This document shows, in pieces, positions 8,122 through 17,270 of a stretch of 57,644 bases of DNA (position 1 is the stretch's first letter; the number at the start of each line of letters is the position of its first letter). The notes below the pieces were generated by a model. That model saw only the letters and a list, made by a program, of their open reading frames with translations. It did no database searches and was not told the DNA's origin. Made by a program: the position numbers and the translations under genes. The stretch comes from SAR202 cluster bacterium bin22 (lineage in GTDB: Bacteria; Chloroflexota; Dehalococcoidia; Lucifugimonadales; UBA3495). The stretch is taken from assembly GCA_002238505.1 (NCBI GenBank), contig MPMM01000023.1:1-57644 (forward strand), written 5' to 3'.

Positions 8122-9717
8122 ATGGCAAACCGACACGATGAAGCCGATGTGCTGGTAATCGGGGCGGGCGCTTCCGGTGGCGCTTTTACCTGGAGCCTGA
8201 CCCTTGCTGGCATTAAGGTAGTCTGCCTGGAACAGGGTGGCTGGGTTCCGCTGGACGTTTTTTCCACCAGCGAACCCGACGCGCAAATTCACTGGCAGAC
8301 CGACTTCCATTCCAACCCCAATGTCCGTGGACTGCCAGAGGACTATCCGGTCAACGAGGACGAGACGCCCATCTCGCCTCTGATGTATAACGCCGTGGGC
8401 GGCAGCACTATCCACTGGGGTTCCCACTTTCCCCGATTCCATCCTTCGGACTTTGTTCTGAAGTCTCAGGATGGAGTGGCCGACGACTGGCCCATGACCT
8501 ATGCGGAACTGGAACCCTATTACGACCTCAACGACCGGCTGAACGGCGTTTCCGGCCTGAAGGGCGATACCGCATATCCGCCCAAGCCCGAGCGACCTAC
8601 TCCTCCGCTGTCCATCGGCAAAGGCGGGGAACTGCTGGCCAACGCCTTTAACAAGCTGGGTTGGCACTGGTGGTCTTCCGACAGCGCCATCGCCTCGGTG
8701 GAGTACGATGGCCGCCAACCCGACACCGGCGGTACCCTGCGGTCCCTGGCCAGCGCCGACATCATCTATTGGCCCAGGGCCATACGCCGGGGCGCCCGGC
8801 TGAAGACTTTCTGTCGTGTGCGGGAAATCCTGGTGGATCAATCTGGCCGGGCCACCGGGGCCCTCTATTACGACGCCAATGGCAACCTGCAGGAACAACG
8901 TGCCCGGGTAGTGGTACTTGCCGGTAACGGCGTGGGCACCGCACGCCTGCTGCTGAACTCCAAATCGGCCCTCTTCCCCGAAGGCCTGGCCAACAGCAGC
9001 GGACTGGTGGGCAAGAACCTGATGCACCATCCCTGCGGCGGCGCCATGGGAATCTTTGACGAATGGCTGGGTGGCGAGGCCGGCCCCCGGGGCAGTTCCA
9101 TGCTGAGCCAGGAGTTCTACGAGACCGACCTGAGCCGGGGCTTTGTCCGAGGGTATGACTTGCAGATTACCGGCGTTACCAGTTCGCCCCTGCCCACTGC
9201 CTTGGGAGGCATTCAGCAAGAGACCGTCCCCTGGGGACAGGACCACCACCGCGTCTTTGGCGAGCGGTTCGGCCACACCATCGGCATCACCGTCATGACC
9301 GAGGACTTGCCCGAGGAAAGCAACCAGGTAACTCTGGATCCGACACTCACTGACTCGCATGGCATTCCCGCGCCCAAAATTCAGTACACCGTCAGTGAGA
9401 ACACCGACAAGATTCTGGACCACGGTGTGGCAAGGGCAAAGGAAGTTCTGGAAGCCGCCGGCGCAAAGGAAGTCTATACTTCCCACATCCGCCGCAACGC
9501 TGGCTGGCACCTGCTGGGAACCGCTCGAATGGGTGACGATCCTACCAACTCGGTGGTGGACCGGTGGGGTCGGGCCCACGACGTACCAAACCTGCTCATC
9601 ATCGACGGCAGCATCTTCACCACAGGGGCCTGCATCAACCCTACGACGACTATCCAGGCCCTTGCCCTTCGTACGGCCGACTTTGTCAAGGGCGAAGGAA
9701 GCAGCCTTCTGGGCTAG
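8122..9717 (+). CDS. GMC-family FAD-dependent oxidoreductase
   Basis: 531 aa. GMC enzymes oxidise alcohols or sugars using FAD. The FAD Rossmann motif is at the N-terminus (DVLVIGAGASGGAF, residues about 9-22). GGSTIHWGSHFPRF is the second GMC signature. The C-terminal block has the catalytic His in GWHLLGTARMG (about 461) and IIDGSIFTTGACINPTTTIQ. The C-terminal catalytic pair would be His plus Asn. No signal peptide is present, so it is cytoplasmic. GGGAGGGAAGT precedes the ATG. A strong hairpin terminator follows at 9771. The substrate is unknown. The sugar-dehydrogenase-like layout resembles the cytoplasmic bacterial subgroup. Confidence 0.92.
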   Translation: MANRHDEADVLVIGAGASGGAFTWSLTLAGIKVVCLEQGGWVPLDVFSTSEPDAQIHWQTDFHSNPNVRGLPEDYPVNEDETPISPLMYNAVGGSTIHWGSHFPRFHPSDFVLKSQDGVADDWPMTYAELEPYYDLNDRLNGVSGLKGDTAYPPKPERPTPPLSIGKGGELLANAFNKLGWHWWSSDSAIASVEYDGRQPDTGGTLRSLASADIIYWPRAIRRGARLKTFCRVREILVDQSGRATGALYYDANGNLQEQRARVVVLAGNGVGTARLLLNSKSALFPEGLANSSGLVGKNLMHHPCGGAMGIFDEWLGGEAGPRGSSMLSQEFYETDLSRGFVRGYDLQITGVTSSPLPTALGGIQQETVPWGQDHHRVFGERFGHTIGITVMTEDLPEESNQVTLDPTLTDSHGIPAPKIQYTVSENTDKILDHGVARAKEVLEAAGAKEVYTSHIRRNAGWHLLGTARMGDDPTNSVVDRWGRAHDVPNLLIIDGSIFTTGACINPTTTIQALALRTADFVKGEGSSLLG

Positions 9718-9770
9718 TGACTGACACGTGACACCGCCATTCCGGTTGAGTGTCACATTATTGAAAAACT

Positions 9771-9804
9771 CAGGGACAACCTCAAAGGTTGCCCCTGCTT
9801 TTTT
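9771..9804 (+). terminator. Rho-independent terminator after the GMC gene
   Basis: A 12-bp stem (CAGGGACAACCT with AGGTTGCCCCTG, one G-T type mismatch) with a short CAA loop is followed by CTTTTTTG. It lies about 50 bp after the stop of the GMC oxidoreductase, and the T-run is on the plus strand. Confidence 0.85.
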
Positions 9805-9925
9805 GCAGAATTACCCGAAGGGATTGTCTGCCGATTGTCAAAAAGATATAGCTGTGTCGGATAGTTCGTTGATTGCCTGAAGGTTGATTGAAAGTGATCG
9901 GTATAGTTCCTTGACCGCCACAGCT

Positions 9926-10723
9926 CTACCTTCCCTCTCTTAAGTCCTCTATTTGACTCTCCAGGGTTCGGGCGCTGGCTGTGTCGCCGTCGGAAAGGCG
10001 GAAACACCGGTCCAGATAAAGCTGGGCCAGGCGTGAACCCCGGGAAGTAGTTTCTCTTGCGGCGGCCAGCAGGTTCAACACCTGGAACTCCTCGGGCAGA
10101 TGGCGCGAGAGGGCAGTTATTTCGTCGGTTACTTCGCCGGTCATATTGTCATCCCGACCCTCCTGGGCAAACTGCAGCTTTCCCAGCAGTCGTGACAGCT
10201 CTGCCAGTTTGTCCCTTTCGCTCATCAAGCCGAGCAGAACTTCGTTGACCGAGTACGAGGTATCGTCTTCAACCTCGCCGGCGGCCGTTGGAGCGGCCGA
10301 ATCCAGCGCTTCTGAAGGAGCAGCGCTGGCCAGGCCCTGCCGATCAAAGAATTCGGCACACAGGTCAGAGTAGGACTGAACTGCATCGGTAATCCCTTCC
10401 ATCATCCGGGGCAGGTCAAAGGAAAACATGCTGTTGGCGAAGACCAGGTCGTCGTCGCGCAGGTCGCTGAGCCTTTCCAGTTCGTTATGCCCGCTTATTT
10501 CCTCGGGCACCGGCGGCATGGCAAAGGCGGAAAAGTCGTTCAAAGGCATATTTCCCAGGTGGGAAGCCAGGAAGGGCGGAACGTATTTGCCAAAGTCTGC
10601 CTTGACCGGCAAGACTACGATGTAGCTGGCGTATAGCTTGTCCGGCTCCGTGTCCACCTTGAAGTAAACCAGGGCGTGGCCTTTGGGGCGCTGGGCATTC
10701 CCTCGTTCGAAGGTCAAGTCCAT
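9926..10723 (-). CDS. Hypothetical protein
   Basis: 265 aa, function not recognised. It begins MDLTFERGNAQRPKGHALVY, followed by a beta-rich section (ASYIVVLPVKADFGKYVPPF). A central acidic/Ala-rich linker (about 135-155) is followed by a helical C-terminal half rich in Leu and charged residues. No TM or signal segment is seen. The ATG at 10723 is preceded by AGGA at about 7 bp and is preferred over the adjacent TTG. It is transcribed alone, convergent to the GMC gene, and a promoter-like element lies upstream at 10802-10831. The codon pattern and absence of internal stops over 266 codons support a real gene. Confidence 0.75.
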   Translation of the reverse strand: MDLTFERGNAQRPKGHALVYFKVDTEPDKLYASYIVVLPVKADFGKYVPPFLASHLGNMPLNDFSAFAMPPVPEEISGHNELERLSDLRDDDLVFANSMFSFDLPRMMEGITDAVQSYSDLCAEFFDRQGLASAAPSEALDSAAPTAAGEVEDDTSYSVNEVLLGLMSERDKLAELSRLLGKLQFAQEGRDDNMTGEVTDEITALSRHLPEEFQVLNLLAAARETTSRGSRLAQLYLDRCFRLSDGDTASARTLESQIEDLREGR

Positions 10724-10801
10724 CAATAATTCCTGTAGCTGCGGCTATTCCCCTGAATATCCCTGCACCCTCCCAGATACCGCAACCTAATTGTACAGCT
10801 A

Positions 10802-10831
10802 ATTATAGGTTATACGCTGAAACCGGCACAA
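10802..10831 (-). promoter_or_regulatory. Sigma70-like promoter for the 9926-10723 gene
   Basis: On the minus strand TTGTGC (10826-10831) is followed after 18 bp by a perfect TATAAT (10802-10807). It lies about 80 bp upstream of the ATG of the minus-strand gene, in the divergent gap with the CoA-transferase. Confidence 0.5.
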
Positions 10832-10965
10832 TTCCGCAGGGAAGCGGGAATGTATCTCTTGTAGCGCTGCCCTGAGGAGCCACGGGATTGCAGCCAGCGT
10901 CGTATCCTGTATCATTGGCGCCAGACACAGCTTCATTTCCAGTTTTTCCAAGGAGCAGCATCAGC

Positions 10966-12372
10966 ATGACTGATTACACCCAATATGCTCTCAATGCTAT
11001 CCCCTGCCTGGACCCCAAGAGGTTCGGAGAGGTCGAGTTTACCGGTGGCCTGGATCCTATCCTGCCCACGCCCTTCCGCATAGGTTCTGCGGCGGCGGCC
11101 AGCCTGGCAGCCGTGGGGCTGGCCGTATCCGACCTGTGGGAACTGCGCACCGGCCACCGCCAGGAAGTCGGGGTTAATGCCCGGAGGGCGACAGCCTCTC
11201 TCCGCAGCAGTCGGTACATGACCCTGAATGGCCAACCGGCGGCGGGCGAGCGCAATGCCGTCATGGGGGTTTATCCGGCGAAGAACGGGCGGTGGAGCTA
11301 CCTGCACTGCAACTTTCCCAACCACCGGGAAGCCGCCCTTAGCGTTCTGGGCGTGGAAGAAGACAAGGACGCCGTTCGCGGGGCGGTAGCCCAGTGGGAT
11401 GCCAGGGAACTTGAGGAGGCCATCATTGCCGCGCGGGGAGCCGGAGGTATGGTCCGCACTATGCAGGAGTGGGCCCAGCATCCTCAGTCGGCGGCCGTGG
11501 CTTCGCTGCCTCTGTTGGAAATCGACAAGATCGGTGACGCCCCACCCCAGCCGCTGCCCGAGGGCGACAGGCCCCTTTCCGGCATACGGGCGCTGGACCT
11601 GACGAGGGTGCTGGCGGGGCCCACCTGCGCCCGTACCCTGGCCGAGCACGGCGCGGACGTGATGAAGATATCCGGCCCTCACCTGCCCTTTAACGAAGGT
11701 CAGGAATACGACACGGGTCACGGCAAGCTCTCGGCCCACCTGGACTTGCGCCAGGGGCAGGACATGGAAACCCTCAGGGACCTGGTCAGGGAGGCTGACA
11801 TTTTCTCCCAGGGGTACCGTCCTAATACGCTGGCCCAGCGGGGCCTGTCCCCCAGGGAACTGGCCGAGATACGTCCCGGCATCATCTACGTCTCCCTCTG
11901 CGCCTTCGGTCGCGTGGGCCCATGGGCCGAGCGGCGGGGCTTCGATACGGTAATCCAGACGGTCAGCGGCATCACCCACCGGCAGGGAGAAATGTTCCCC
12001 GGGGCAGAGCCGGGCCCCCAGTTCTACCCGGTGTCGGCCATTGACTATCTCACCGGTTACCTGATGGCCTATGGCGCTCTGACTGCGCTGGCCCGCCGCG
12101 CTACTGAGGGCGGAAGCTGGCTGGTGCGCCTTTCCCTGGCCCAGACCGGCCGCTGGCTGGTAGGACAGGGCCAGGTGCCTGAGGACGAACTCTCGGGCAT
12201 TCCAACAGACCTTTCTCCCGAGGAAATCGAGGCCTGGTCCACTGTCAGCGAAGTTCCCGGAGGCACACTGAAGCACCTGGCCCCAACTTTGGAGCTGTCG
12301 GCTACCCGACCGTACTGGGCCCGCCCTTCGGTGCCCCTGGGCTATCACGAGCCGTCCTGGCCCCAGCGTTAG
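10966..12372 (+). CDS. CaiB/BaiF-type (class III) CoA-transferase family protein
   Basis: 468 aa. Class III CoA-transferases move CoA between organic acids. The second half, from about residue 206, carries the family start (LSGIRALDLTRVLAGP, CARTLAEHGADVMKI), then FSQGYRPNTLAQRGL, ELAEIRPGIIYVSLCAFG and GFDTVIQTVSGI. The first half resembles a degenerate second CoA-transferase domain (TPFRIGSAAAASLAAVGLAV, WSYLHCNFPNHREAAL). This arrangement is seen in many environmental Chloroflexota and Proteobacteria proteins. The ATG at 10966 is chosen because AAGGAG lies upstream and the homology begins there. An in-frame ATG-less extension from 10888 is not supported. The substrate is unknown. Confidence 0.85.
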   Translation: MTDYTQYALNAIPCLDPKRFGEVEFTGGLDPILPTPFRIGSAAAASLAAVGLAVSDLWELRTGHRQEVGVNARRATASLRSSRYMTLNGQPAAGERNAVMGVYPAKNGRWSYLHCNFPNHREAALSVLGVEEDKDAVRGAVAQWDARELEEAIIAARGAGGMVRTMQEWAQHPQSAAVASLPLLEIDKIGDAPPQPLPEGDRPLSGIRALDLTRVLAGPTCARTLAEHGADVMKISGPHLPFNEGQEYDTGHGKLSAHLDLRQGQDMETLRDLVREADIFSQGYRPNTLAQRGLSPRELAEIRPGIIYVSLCAFGRVGPWAERRGFDTVIQTVSGITHRQGEMFPGAEPGPQFYPVSAIDYLTGYLMAYGALTALARRATEGGSWLVRLSLAQTGRWLVGQGQVPEDELSGIPTDLSPEEIEAWSTVSEVPGGTLKHLAPTLELSATRPYWARPSVPLGYHEPSWPQR

Positions 12373-12657
12373 ACCGGTTGTGGTTTGCCTGCCGGGAGCA
12401 GCAGTAATCGCTGGTATTTAACTTTGGAGGCCATTGGTAGAACCGGCTAATGGCGCTGCATTTGTGACGGTGGTTCCGGTTAGTTGGACGTCGTTCTTGG
12501 TCAGGTATTTAGATCCTTCGGCTTCGCCCAGGATGACAGGTCTGGTGGGTGACGGGGATTGAGTTGGCTGGAAGAAGGGCCCGGTTTACACGGCAACTCA
12601 ACCAATCCATAATATAGGGCCAGTGAAATACGAGCGACCACAGGAGGAGCTTTCCCG
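12373..12657 (+). other. Intergenic region before trpD, with one dispersed repeat
   Basis: No gene was seen in these 285 bp. A dispersed repeat copy (agatccttcggcttcgccca and following, 12511-12538) is present. A loose hairpin (AACCGG at about 12440 with CCGGTT at about 12475) and a GGTGGTTCC string recall a T-box end, but they are too weak to call. The trpD ribosome site (AGGAGGAG) is at about 12641. Confidence 0.5.
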
Positions 12658-13671
12658 ATGATCAGGGAAGCTATCGACATTGTAGTATCCGGCCACTCCC
12701 TCACCAGGGAGCAGGCCACCGAAGTTATGCAGGAAATCATGGAAGGGGAGGCAACCCCCGCCCAGTTGGGGGCCTTCCTGACCGGACTGCGACTGAAAGG
12801 GGAGTCCACCGAAGAAATCGCCGGAATGGCTTCAGTGATGCGGGAAAAGGCCCTGCGGGTCGATACCGTGGGGCCGTTGCTGGATGTGGTAGGCACCGGC
12901 GGGGATGGCAAGAACACTTTCAACATTTCTACTGCTTCGGCCTTTGTCGCGGCCGCCTGCGGGGCCCGGGTTGCCAAGCACGGTAACCGAGCCGCTTCCA
13001 GTTCCTGTGGGGCTGCCGACGTCCTTGAAGCCCTGGGCGTCAAAGTCGAGCTTACCCCCGAGGGTGTGGCGCAGTGCGTGGATCAGGCAGGCATGGGGTT
13101 CATGTTTGCCCCGGCTTTCCACCCTTCGATGCGGTACGCTGGACCGGTGCGGCGGGAAATCGGCATTCGCACCGTTTTCAACATCCTGGGGCCCCTTACC
13201 AACCCTGCTCGCGCCCAGTGCATGCTGCTGGGCGTAGCTTACGAGCAACTGGGTGGTTTGATGGCCGAGGCCCTTCGGCTGCTGGATGTGCAGCATGCCC
13301 TCGTGGTGCATGGCGCTGACGGCATGGACGAAATTACCCTGGCCGGACCGTCCTCGGTTTGGGAGGTCAAGGGAGGCCAGGTGAGCAACTGGACTATCGA
13401 GGTGGCAGACACGGGTCTGCCTTCCGCCAGTACTGACGACCTGCATGGCGGGACCGCCCAGGAGAACGCTGACACCATGCGCCGCCTGTTTCAGGGTGAA
13501 AATGGTCCCATACGCAACGCCGTGTTGCTGAACGGCGGCGCGGCCCTGGTAGCAGCGGACAAGGCGAGCGACCTGCGTTCCGGAATTGCAATGGCCGCTG
13601 AAGCCATTGACAGCGGCGCCGCCCTCTCCCGGGTAGATTCACTGGTGCAGGTCAGCCAGGCGGCGGGCTAG
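12658..13671 (+). CDS. trpD: Anthranilate phosphoribosyltransferase
   Basis: 337 aa, standard length. It transfers the phosphoribosyl group of PRPP to anthranilate, the second step of the tryptophan branch. The N-terminal helical domain is typical (LTREQATEVMQEIMEGEATP). The glycine-rich PRPP site is GTGGDGKNTFNIST (residues 79-92), followed by VAKHGNRAASSSCGAADVLE and the ILGPLTNPA motif. CAGGAGGAGC lies 8-12 bp before the ATG. It heads a co-directional series (two small unknown genes, trpC, trpF, trpB). trpE and trpG, which supply anthranilate, are not adjacent. Confidence 0.97.
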   Translation: MIREAIDIVVSGHSLTREQATEVMQEIMEGEATPAQLGAFLTGLRLKGESTEEIAGMASVMREKALRVDTVGPLLDVVGTGGDGKNTFNISTASAFVAAACGARVAKHGNRAASSSCGAADVLEALGVKVELTPEGVAQCVDQAGMGFMFAPAFHPSMRYAGPVRREIGIRTVFNILGPLTNPARAQCMLLGVAYEQLGGLMAEALRLLDVQHALVVHGADGMDEITLAGPSSVWEVKGGQVSNWTIEVADTGLPSASTDDLHGGTAQENADTMRRLFQGENGPIRNAVLLNGGAALVAADKASDLRSGIAMAAEAIDSGAALSRVDSLVQVSQAAG

Positions 13672-13717
13672 CGGAGCGGAGTGTCAAATACATTGGGAAG
13701 GGGGAGGGGGTAATCCC

Positions 13718-13978
13718 ATGGCAACAGCGGGAAGAGCTCAAGTGGAAAAGGCGCTCAGGTGGATTGAAGAGAACTGGGTAGGCCAGAAGGAGTGCGCTAT
13801 CTGCGGCAACAGCGGCTGGTTCATGGGCGAAGTGGTGGGAGAAATGCGGCAGATGAGTTCCAGGCCCAAATGGCTGCCCAACACCGGGCAGTCTTACCCG
13901 ATGATTGTGCTGTCGTGCGAGAACTGCGGCTACACCCTCCTGTTCAATGCCATAGTTCTTGGTGTAATGGAGGGGTAG
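13718..13978 (+). CDS. Small zinc-ribbon protein between trpD and trpC
   Basis: 86 aa. Two CxxC pairs (Cys26/Cys29 in ECAICG and Cys67/Cys70 in LSCENCG) about 37 residues apart suggest a zinc ribbon, and GYTLLFNAIVLG at the end is hydrophobic. The role is unknown. It starts 47 bp after trpD, with a purine-rich GGGGGAGGGGG upstream of the ATG. Its position inside the trp series suggests co-transcription, which is not evidence of a role in tryptophan synthesis. Proteins of this layout occur singly in many genomes (recalled). Confidence 0.75.
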   Translation: MATAGRAQVEKALRWIEENWVGQKECAICGNSGWFMGEVVGEMRQMSSRPKWLPNTGQSYPMIVLSCENCGYTLLFNAIVLGVMEG

Positions 13979-14075
13979 GGTTACCAATCCAGTTGCGGGG
14001 CGCAGCAGCGACCCATATGCTGATGAAGTTCCCGTAGAAACAGTGTCCGCCCGATAAATCGATTCAGTCGCTGCG

Positions 14076-14294
14076 TTGAATCCCGTTCGTTTTACCTGCC
14101 ACGCCCTGGACAAAGTCCAACTGATGGTGGAGCAGGGTTCTTCAGTGAACACAAGCGTCGTTGCAGATCTGCTTGGAAGCCCACATATTTTTTCAGTAGG
14201 TCACTCTGGCAGATTTGAGGAACGGGGAGCAAGAGAGTTTATTCTGAATTTGGAAACCAGTATGGTCAGAGACGAGGAGGTCTCTTTTTTCTGA
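14076..14294 (+). CDS. Small hypothetical protein directly upstream of trpC
   Basis: 72 aa from a TTG at 14076 to a TGA whose last base touches the trpC ATG. The pattern RFTCHALDKVQLMVEQG, then VVADLLGSPHIFSVG is loosely like DUF4258-type small proteins (RFTxHAxxR..., xxVxxxLxxPxxI), some of which are toxins, but the match is weak. No clear ribosome site precedes the TTG. The frame contains the trpC ribosome site (GAGGAGG). It could be a real small gene or a leader region of trpC. Confidence 0.4.
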   Translation: MNPVRFTCHALDKVQLMVEQGSSVNTSVVADLLGSPHIFSVGHSGRFEERGAREFILNLETSMVRDEEVSFF

Positions 14295-15101
14295 ATGCCT
14301 GACATTCTAGACGAAATAGTTGCCGCCAAGCGAGAGGAATTGGCCCAGGTCAAAGCCTCTGCTTCGCTGGCGGCCCAGCAGGACAGGATTGCGCAACGGC
14401 CAGCCCCTCTTAGCCTCGCCAGCGCTCTGCGGGGTGGACAGGTGCGGCTGATCGCCGAGGTAAAGAAGGCCTCCCCTTCCCGAGGATTGCTGTGCCCCGA
14501 TTTTGACCCTGTGTTGCTAGCCCAGACGTACTCCCAAAACGGGGCATCCGCCATATCTGTGCTGACCGACCCCCGGTTTCAGGGGGAACCGGCCCATCTG
14601 TCCAGCATTAAGGAGTCGGGCAGTTCCGCCGCCGCTCCGGTTCTCAGGAAGGACTTCATTTTCGACCCCTACCAGGTTTACGAGGCCCGGGCAATGGGGG
14701 CAGACACCTATCTGCTGATTGTTGCCATCCTTTCTCCGGCCCAGTTGACCGAATTGCTGACCCTGGGCAGAGAGTTGGGCATGGACTGCCTGGTTGAAGT
14801 CCATGACGAGGGGGAATTGCAGACTGCCCTCGACGCAGGGGCTGAAATTGTCGGGATAAATAACCGGGACCTGCGAACCTTCAAGACCGACCTGGCTACT
14901 ACCGAAGGGCTGGCTCCCCTGATTCCCGGGAACAAGGTGATAGTAAGCGAAAGCGGCATATTTACTGCGGAGCACCTGCAACAGTTGGGAAAACTGGGAG
15001 TTAATGCCGTGCTGGTAGGAGAAGCCCTGGTCACCGCGCCGGATACCGCGGCCAAGGTCCGGGAACTGACCGCGCCCATCCCCGCCGCGAGTCGTTCATG
15101 A
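14295..15101 (+). CDS. trpC: Indole-3-glycerol phosphate synthase
   Basis: 268 aa TIM-barrel enzyme that closes the indole ring of CdRP. Signatures are LIAEVKKASPSRG (residues 52-64, catalytic Lys), VLRKDFIFDPYQVYEARA, CLVEVHDEGEL, IVGINNRDLRTFKTDL and SESGIFTAEHL. These are all family-typical. GAGGAGG is 14 bp upstream of the ATG. Its end overlaps trpF by 4 bp (ATGA at 15098), indicating translational coupling. Confidence 0.97.
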   Translation: MPDILDEIVAAKREELAQVKASASLAAQQDRIAQRPAPLSLASALRGGQVRLIAEVKKASPSRGLLCPDFDPVLLAQTYSQNGASAISVLTDPRFQGEPAHLSSIKESGSSAAAPVLRKDFIFDPYQVYEARAMGADTYLLIVAILSPAQLTELLTLGRELGMDCLVEVHDEGELQTALDAGAEIVGINNRDLRTFKTDLATTEGLAPLIPGNKVIVSESGIFTAEHLQQLGKLGVNAVLVGEALVTAPDTAAKVRELTAPIPAASRS

Positions 15102-15787
15102 TCCATACCAAGATTTGCGGTATCCAGTGTACCGAGGACGCTTTGGTGGCATCGGAAGCTGGGGCTGACTTTATTGGCCTGGTGTTTGTGCCGGAGCGGC
15201 GCAGGCGCCTTGAAGTACCAGCGGCGGCGGATGTGGTCAGCGAGTTGCGTACCCTTGTCCCCGAACCTCCCAGGACGGTCGGACTGTTCGCCGACCAGCC
15301 TCTTGAAGAAGTGGTAAAAGTGATTTCCGACTGCCATCTGGAAATGGTACAGCTATGCGGCCAGGAGTCTCCGGAATACTGCCAGCAGGTCTCAGGCCGG
15401 ACGGGTGCGGAAATAATCAAGGTTCTTCATATACCTGCTTCGGAGACGATTGATACGGTTCGGGCCAGTGGCGGTATGCAGGCGCGAATTGCCCCATACC
15501 TGGAGGGCGGATGCCGGGTGACCCTGGACCGCCTGGTGGAAGGACTGCAGGGCGGAACGGGCCAGAGCTTTGACTGGCAGGTTGCCGCCGAGTTGTCCCG
15601 CCAGGGTTACCAGTTCCTGCTGGCGGGAGGCTTAACGCCGGACAATGTGGCTGACGCTGTGGAGCAGGTACAACCCTGGGGCGTGGACGTCTCCACCGGT
15701 GTGGAAACCGATGGCAAAAAGGACGAGAAAAAAATCCGGGCCTTCATCCGGAACGCCCAGCCCTCTGGCCGGGGATGCCAACCCTAA
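15098..15787 (+). CDS. trpF: Phosphoribosylanthranilate isomerase
   Basis: 229 aa. It isomerises PRA to CdRP. It starts with TKICGIQCTEDALVASEAGAD, where Cys in KICG is the catalytic cysteine. FIGLVFVPERRRRL, LCGQESPEYCQQV, AGGLTPDNVADAV and GVDVSTGVETDGKKD are family motifs with the catalytic Asp near the phosphate site. It overlaps trpC by ATGA. The gene order C-F-B is conventional. Confidence 0.96.
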   Translation: MIHTKICGIQCTEDALVASEAGADFIGLVFVPERRRRLEVPAAADVVSELRTLVPEPPRTVGLFADQPLEEVVKVISDCHLEMVQLCGQESPEYCQQVSGRTGAEIIKVLHIPASETIDTVRASGGMQARIAPYLEGGCRVTLDRLVEGLQGGTGQSFDWQVAAELSRQGYQFLLAGGLTPDNVADAVEQVQPWGVDVSTGVETDGKKDEKKIRAFIRNAQPSGRGCQP

Positions 15788-15904
15788 GGAATGGGACAAA
15801 CCTGGTTTCGCAGTTTCCCTTCCCGACCATTGGGGCCAGCATCATGAAAAGTAGCTGCAATTTTATCCTGTTATCCTGTCCTTCTATTTGAATGAAAGAG
15901 GTAA

Positions 15905-17119
15905 ATGACCGTGACCGTTTCTGAATCAACGGTATGGCCCGACGGGCGAGGCAGGTTCGGCGAGTTTGGGGGCAAGTTCGTGCCCGCCACCCTGATGGCA
16001 GCCCTGGAGGAACTGGAAGAAGCCTACACTGAAGCAAAGCAGTCTGAAGAGTTTCAGAGCGGTCTTTCATCCCTGCTGCATCACTACGCCGGACGTCCCA
16101 CTGCCCTGTACTTTGCGGAAAACCTCACCCGCCATTGCGGGGGCGCTCGAATTTATCTGAAGCGGGAAGATCTGGCCCACACCGGCGCCCACAAGATTAA
16201 CAATGCCCTTGGCCAGGCCCTGCTGGCGAAACACATGGGAAAGGAGCGCATCATCGCCGAAACGGGAGCGGGTCAGCACGGTGTTGCCACCGCCACGGTC
16301 TGCGCCATGTTGGGGCTCCAGTGCGTGGTTTACATGGGCGCCGAGGATATCCGCCGCCAGGCTTTGAACGTTTTTCGCATGCGACTGCTGGAGGCAGAGG
16401 TTATTGCCGTGGAGTCGGGAACCCGCACGCTGAAAGACGCCATCAATGAGGCTATACGCGACTGGGTTACCAATGTCGAAACCACCCACTACCTCATCGG
16501 CAGCGCCGTTGGCCCCCATCCCTATCCCATGCTGGTGCGGGACTTCCAGTCCGTCATCAGTCGAGAAGCGCGGGCTCAAATTCTGGAGGCCGAGGGTAGG
16601 TTGCCCGACTACGTGGTAGCCTGTGTAGGTGGCGGCAGTAACGCTATAGGCACTTTTTGCGAGTTCATTGGAGACGAGGATGTAGCCCTGGTCGGGGTGG
16701 AGGCGGGCGGCGAAGGGGTGGAAACCGGCCGCCATTCGGCAACTCTCAGCGCCGGCCGACCCGGGGTGCTGCACGGGTCCATGTCCTACCTGCTGCAGGA
16801 CCAGCACGGCCAGGTTCACGAGACCCACAGCATTTCCGCAGGGCTGGACTACCCGGGCGTGGGACCCGAGCATAGCTACCTGAAGGACGCCCACCGGGCC
16901 GAGTACACCTCGGTTACCGACAGCCAGGCCCTGGAGGGCTTTCACCTGCTATCCCGCACCGAGGGAATAATTCCCGCGCTGGAACCCTCCCACGCCGTTT
17001 ACCACGTGGCCGAACTGGCCCGCAGCCTGCCGCAGGACAAGATTATCCTGATGTGCCTCAGCGGCCGGGGCGACAAGGATGTGCCCACTGTGGCCGCTGC
17101 CGCAGGTATTGAATTCTAG
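15905..17119 (+). CDS. trpB: Tryptophan synthase beta chain
   Basis: 404 aa PLP enzyme condensing indole with serine. The PLP lysine is Lys97 in [13 protein letters not shown]. The phosphate-binding loop is [28 protein letters not shown] at the start and [11 protein letters not shown] at the end are typical of TrpB1. AAAGAGGT precedes the ATG. trpA is not found downstream, where serA (supplying serine) follows instead. TrpB1 normally needs TrpA to make indole, so trpA is expected elsewhere in the genome. Confidence 0.97.
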   Translation: MTVTVSESTVWPDGRGRFGEFGGKFVPATLMAALEELEEAYTEAKQSEEFQSGLSSLLHHYAGRPTALYFAENLTRHCGGARIYLKREDLAHTGAHKINNALGQALLAKHMGKERIIAETGAGQHGVATATVCAMLGLQCVVYMGAEDIRRQALNVFRMRLLEAEVIAVESGTRTLKDAINEAIRDWVTNVETTHYLIGSAVGPHPYPMLVRDFQSVISREARAQILEAEGRLPDYVVACVGGGSNAIGTFCEFIGDEDVALVGVEAGGEGVETGRHSATLSAGRPGVLHGSMSYLLQDQHGQVHETHSISAGLDYPGVGPEHSYLKDAHRAEYTSVTDSQALEGFHLLSRTEGIIPALEPSHAVYHVAELARSLPQDKIILMCLSGRGDKDVPTVAAAAGIEF

Positions 17120-17222
17120 CTGGCAAGCCACGGCTGAACGCGACTTCAGATTGTTGACTACTCCGGCCTGCTAAAGCGGCCGTACCCTCCCCATTGTCTG
17201 ATTTTCTACCCGCTTAGCCCGG

Positions 17223-17247
17223 TTGGTGTATCATTAAGTGACACCAA
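17223..17247. promoter_or_regulatory. Inverted repeat upstream of serA, possible operator
   Basis: Perfect 7-bp arms TTGGTGT and ACACCAA are separated by 11 bp, ending 23 bp before the serA ATG. The centre-to-centre distance of about 18 bp suits a dimeric repressor. The regulator is unknown. The repeat could also occur by chance. Confidence 0.35.
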
Positions 17248-17270
17248 TTGGTAAGGACAGGTTCGTTTAT

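Noticed and set aside
8041-9756. 571-residue open frame on the minus strand
   Set aside because: It is antisense to the GMC oxidoreductase, which has complete family motifs. Long antisense frames are expected at this GC content.
10933-12348. 471-residue open frame on the minus strand
   Set aside because: It is antisense to the CoA-transferase gene, with no recognisable motif or ribosome site.
12430-12490. Possible T-box leader before trpD (GGTGGTTCC string and AACCGG/CCGGTT arms)
   Set aside because: The conserved T-box sequence, specifier loop and terminator could not be recognised.
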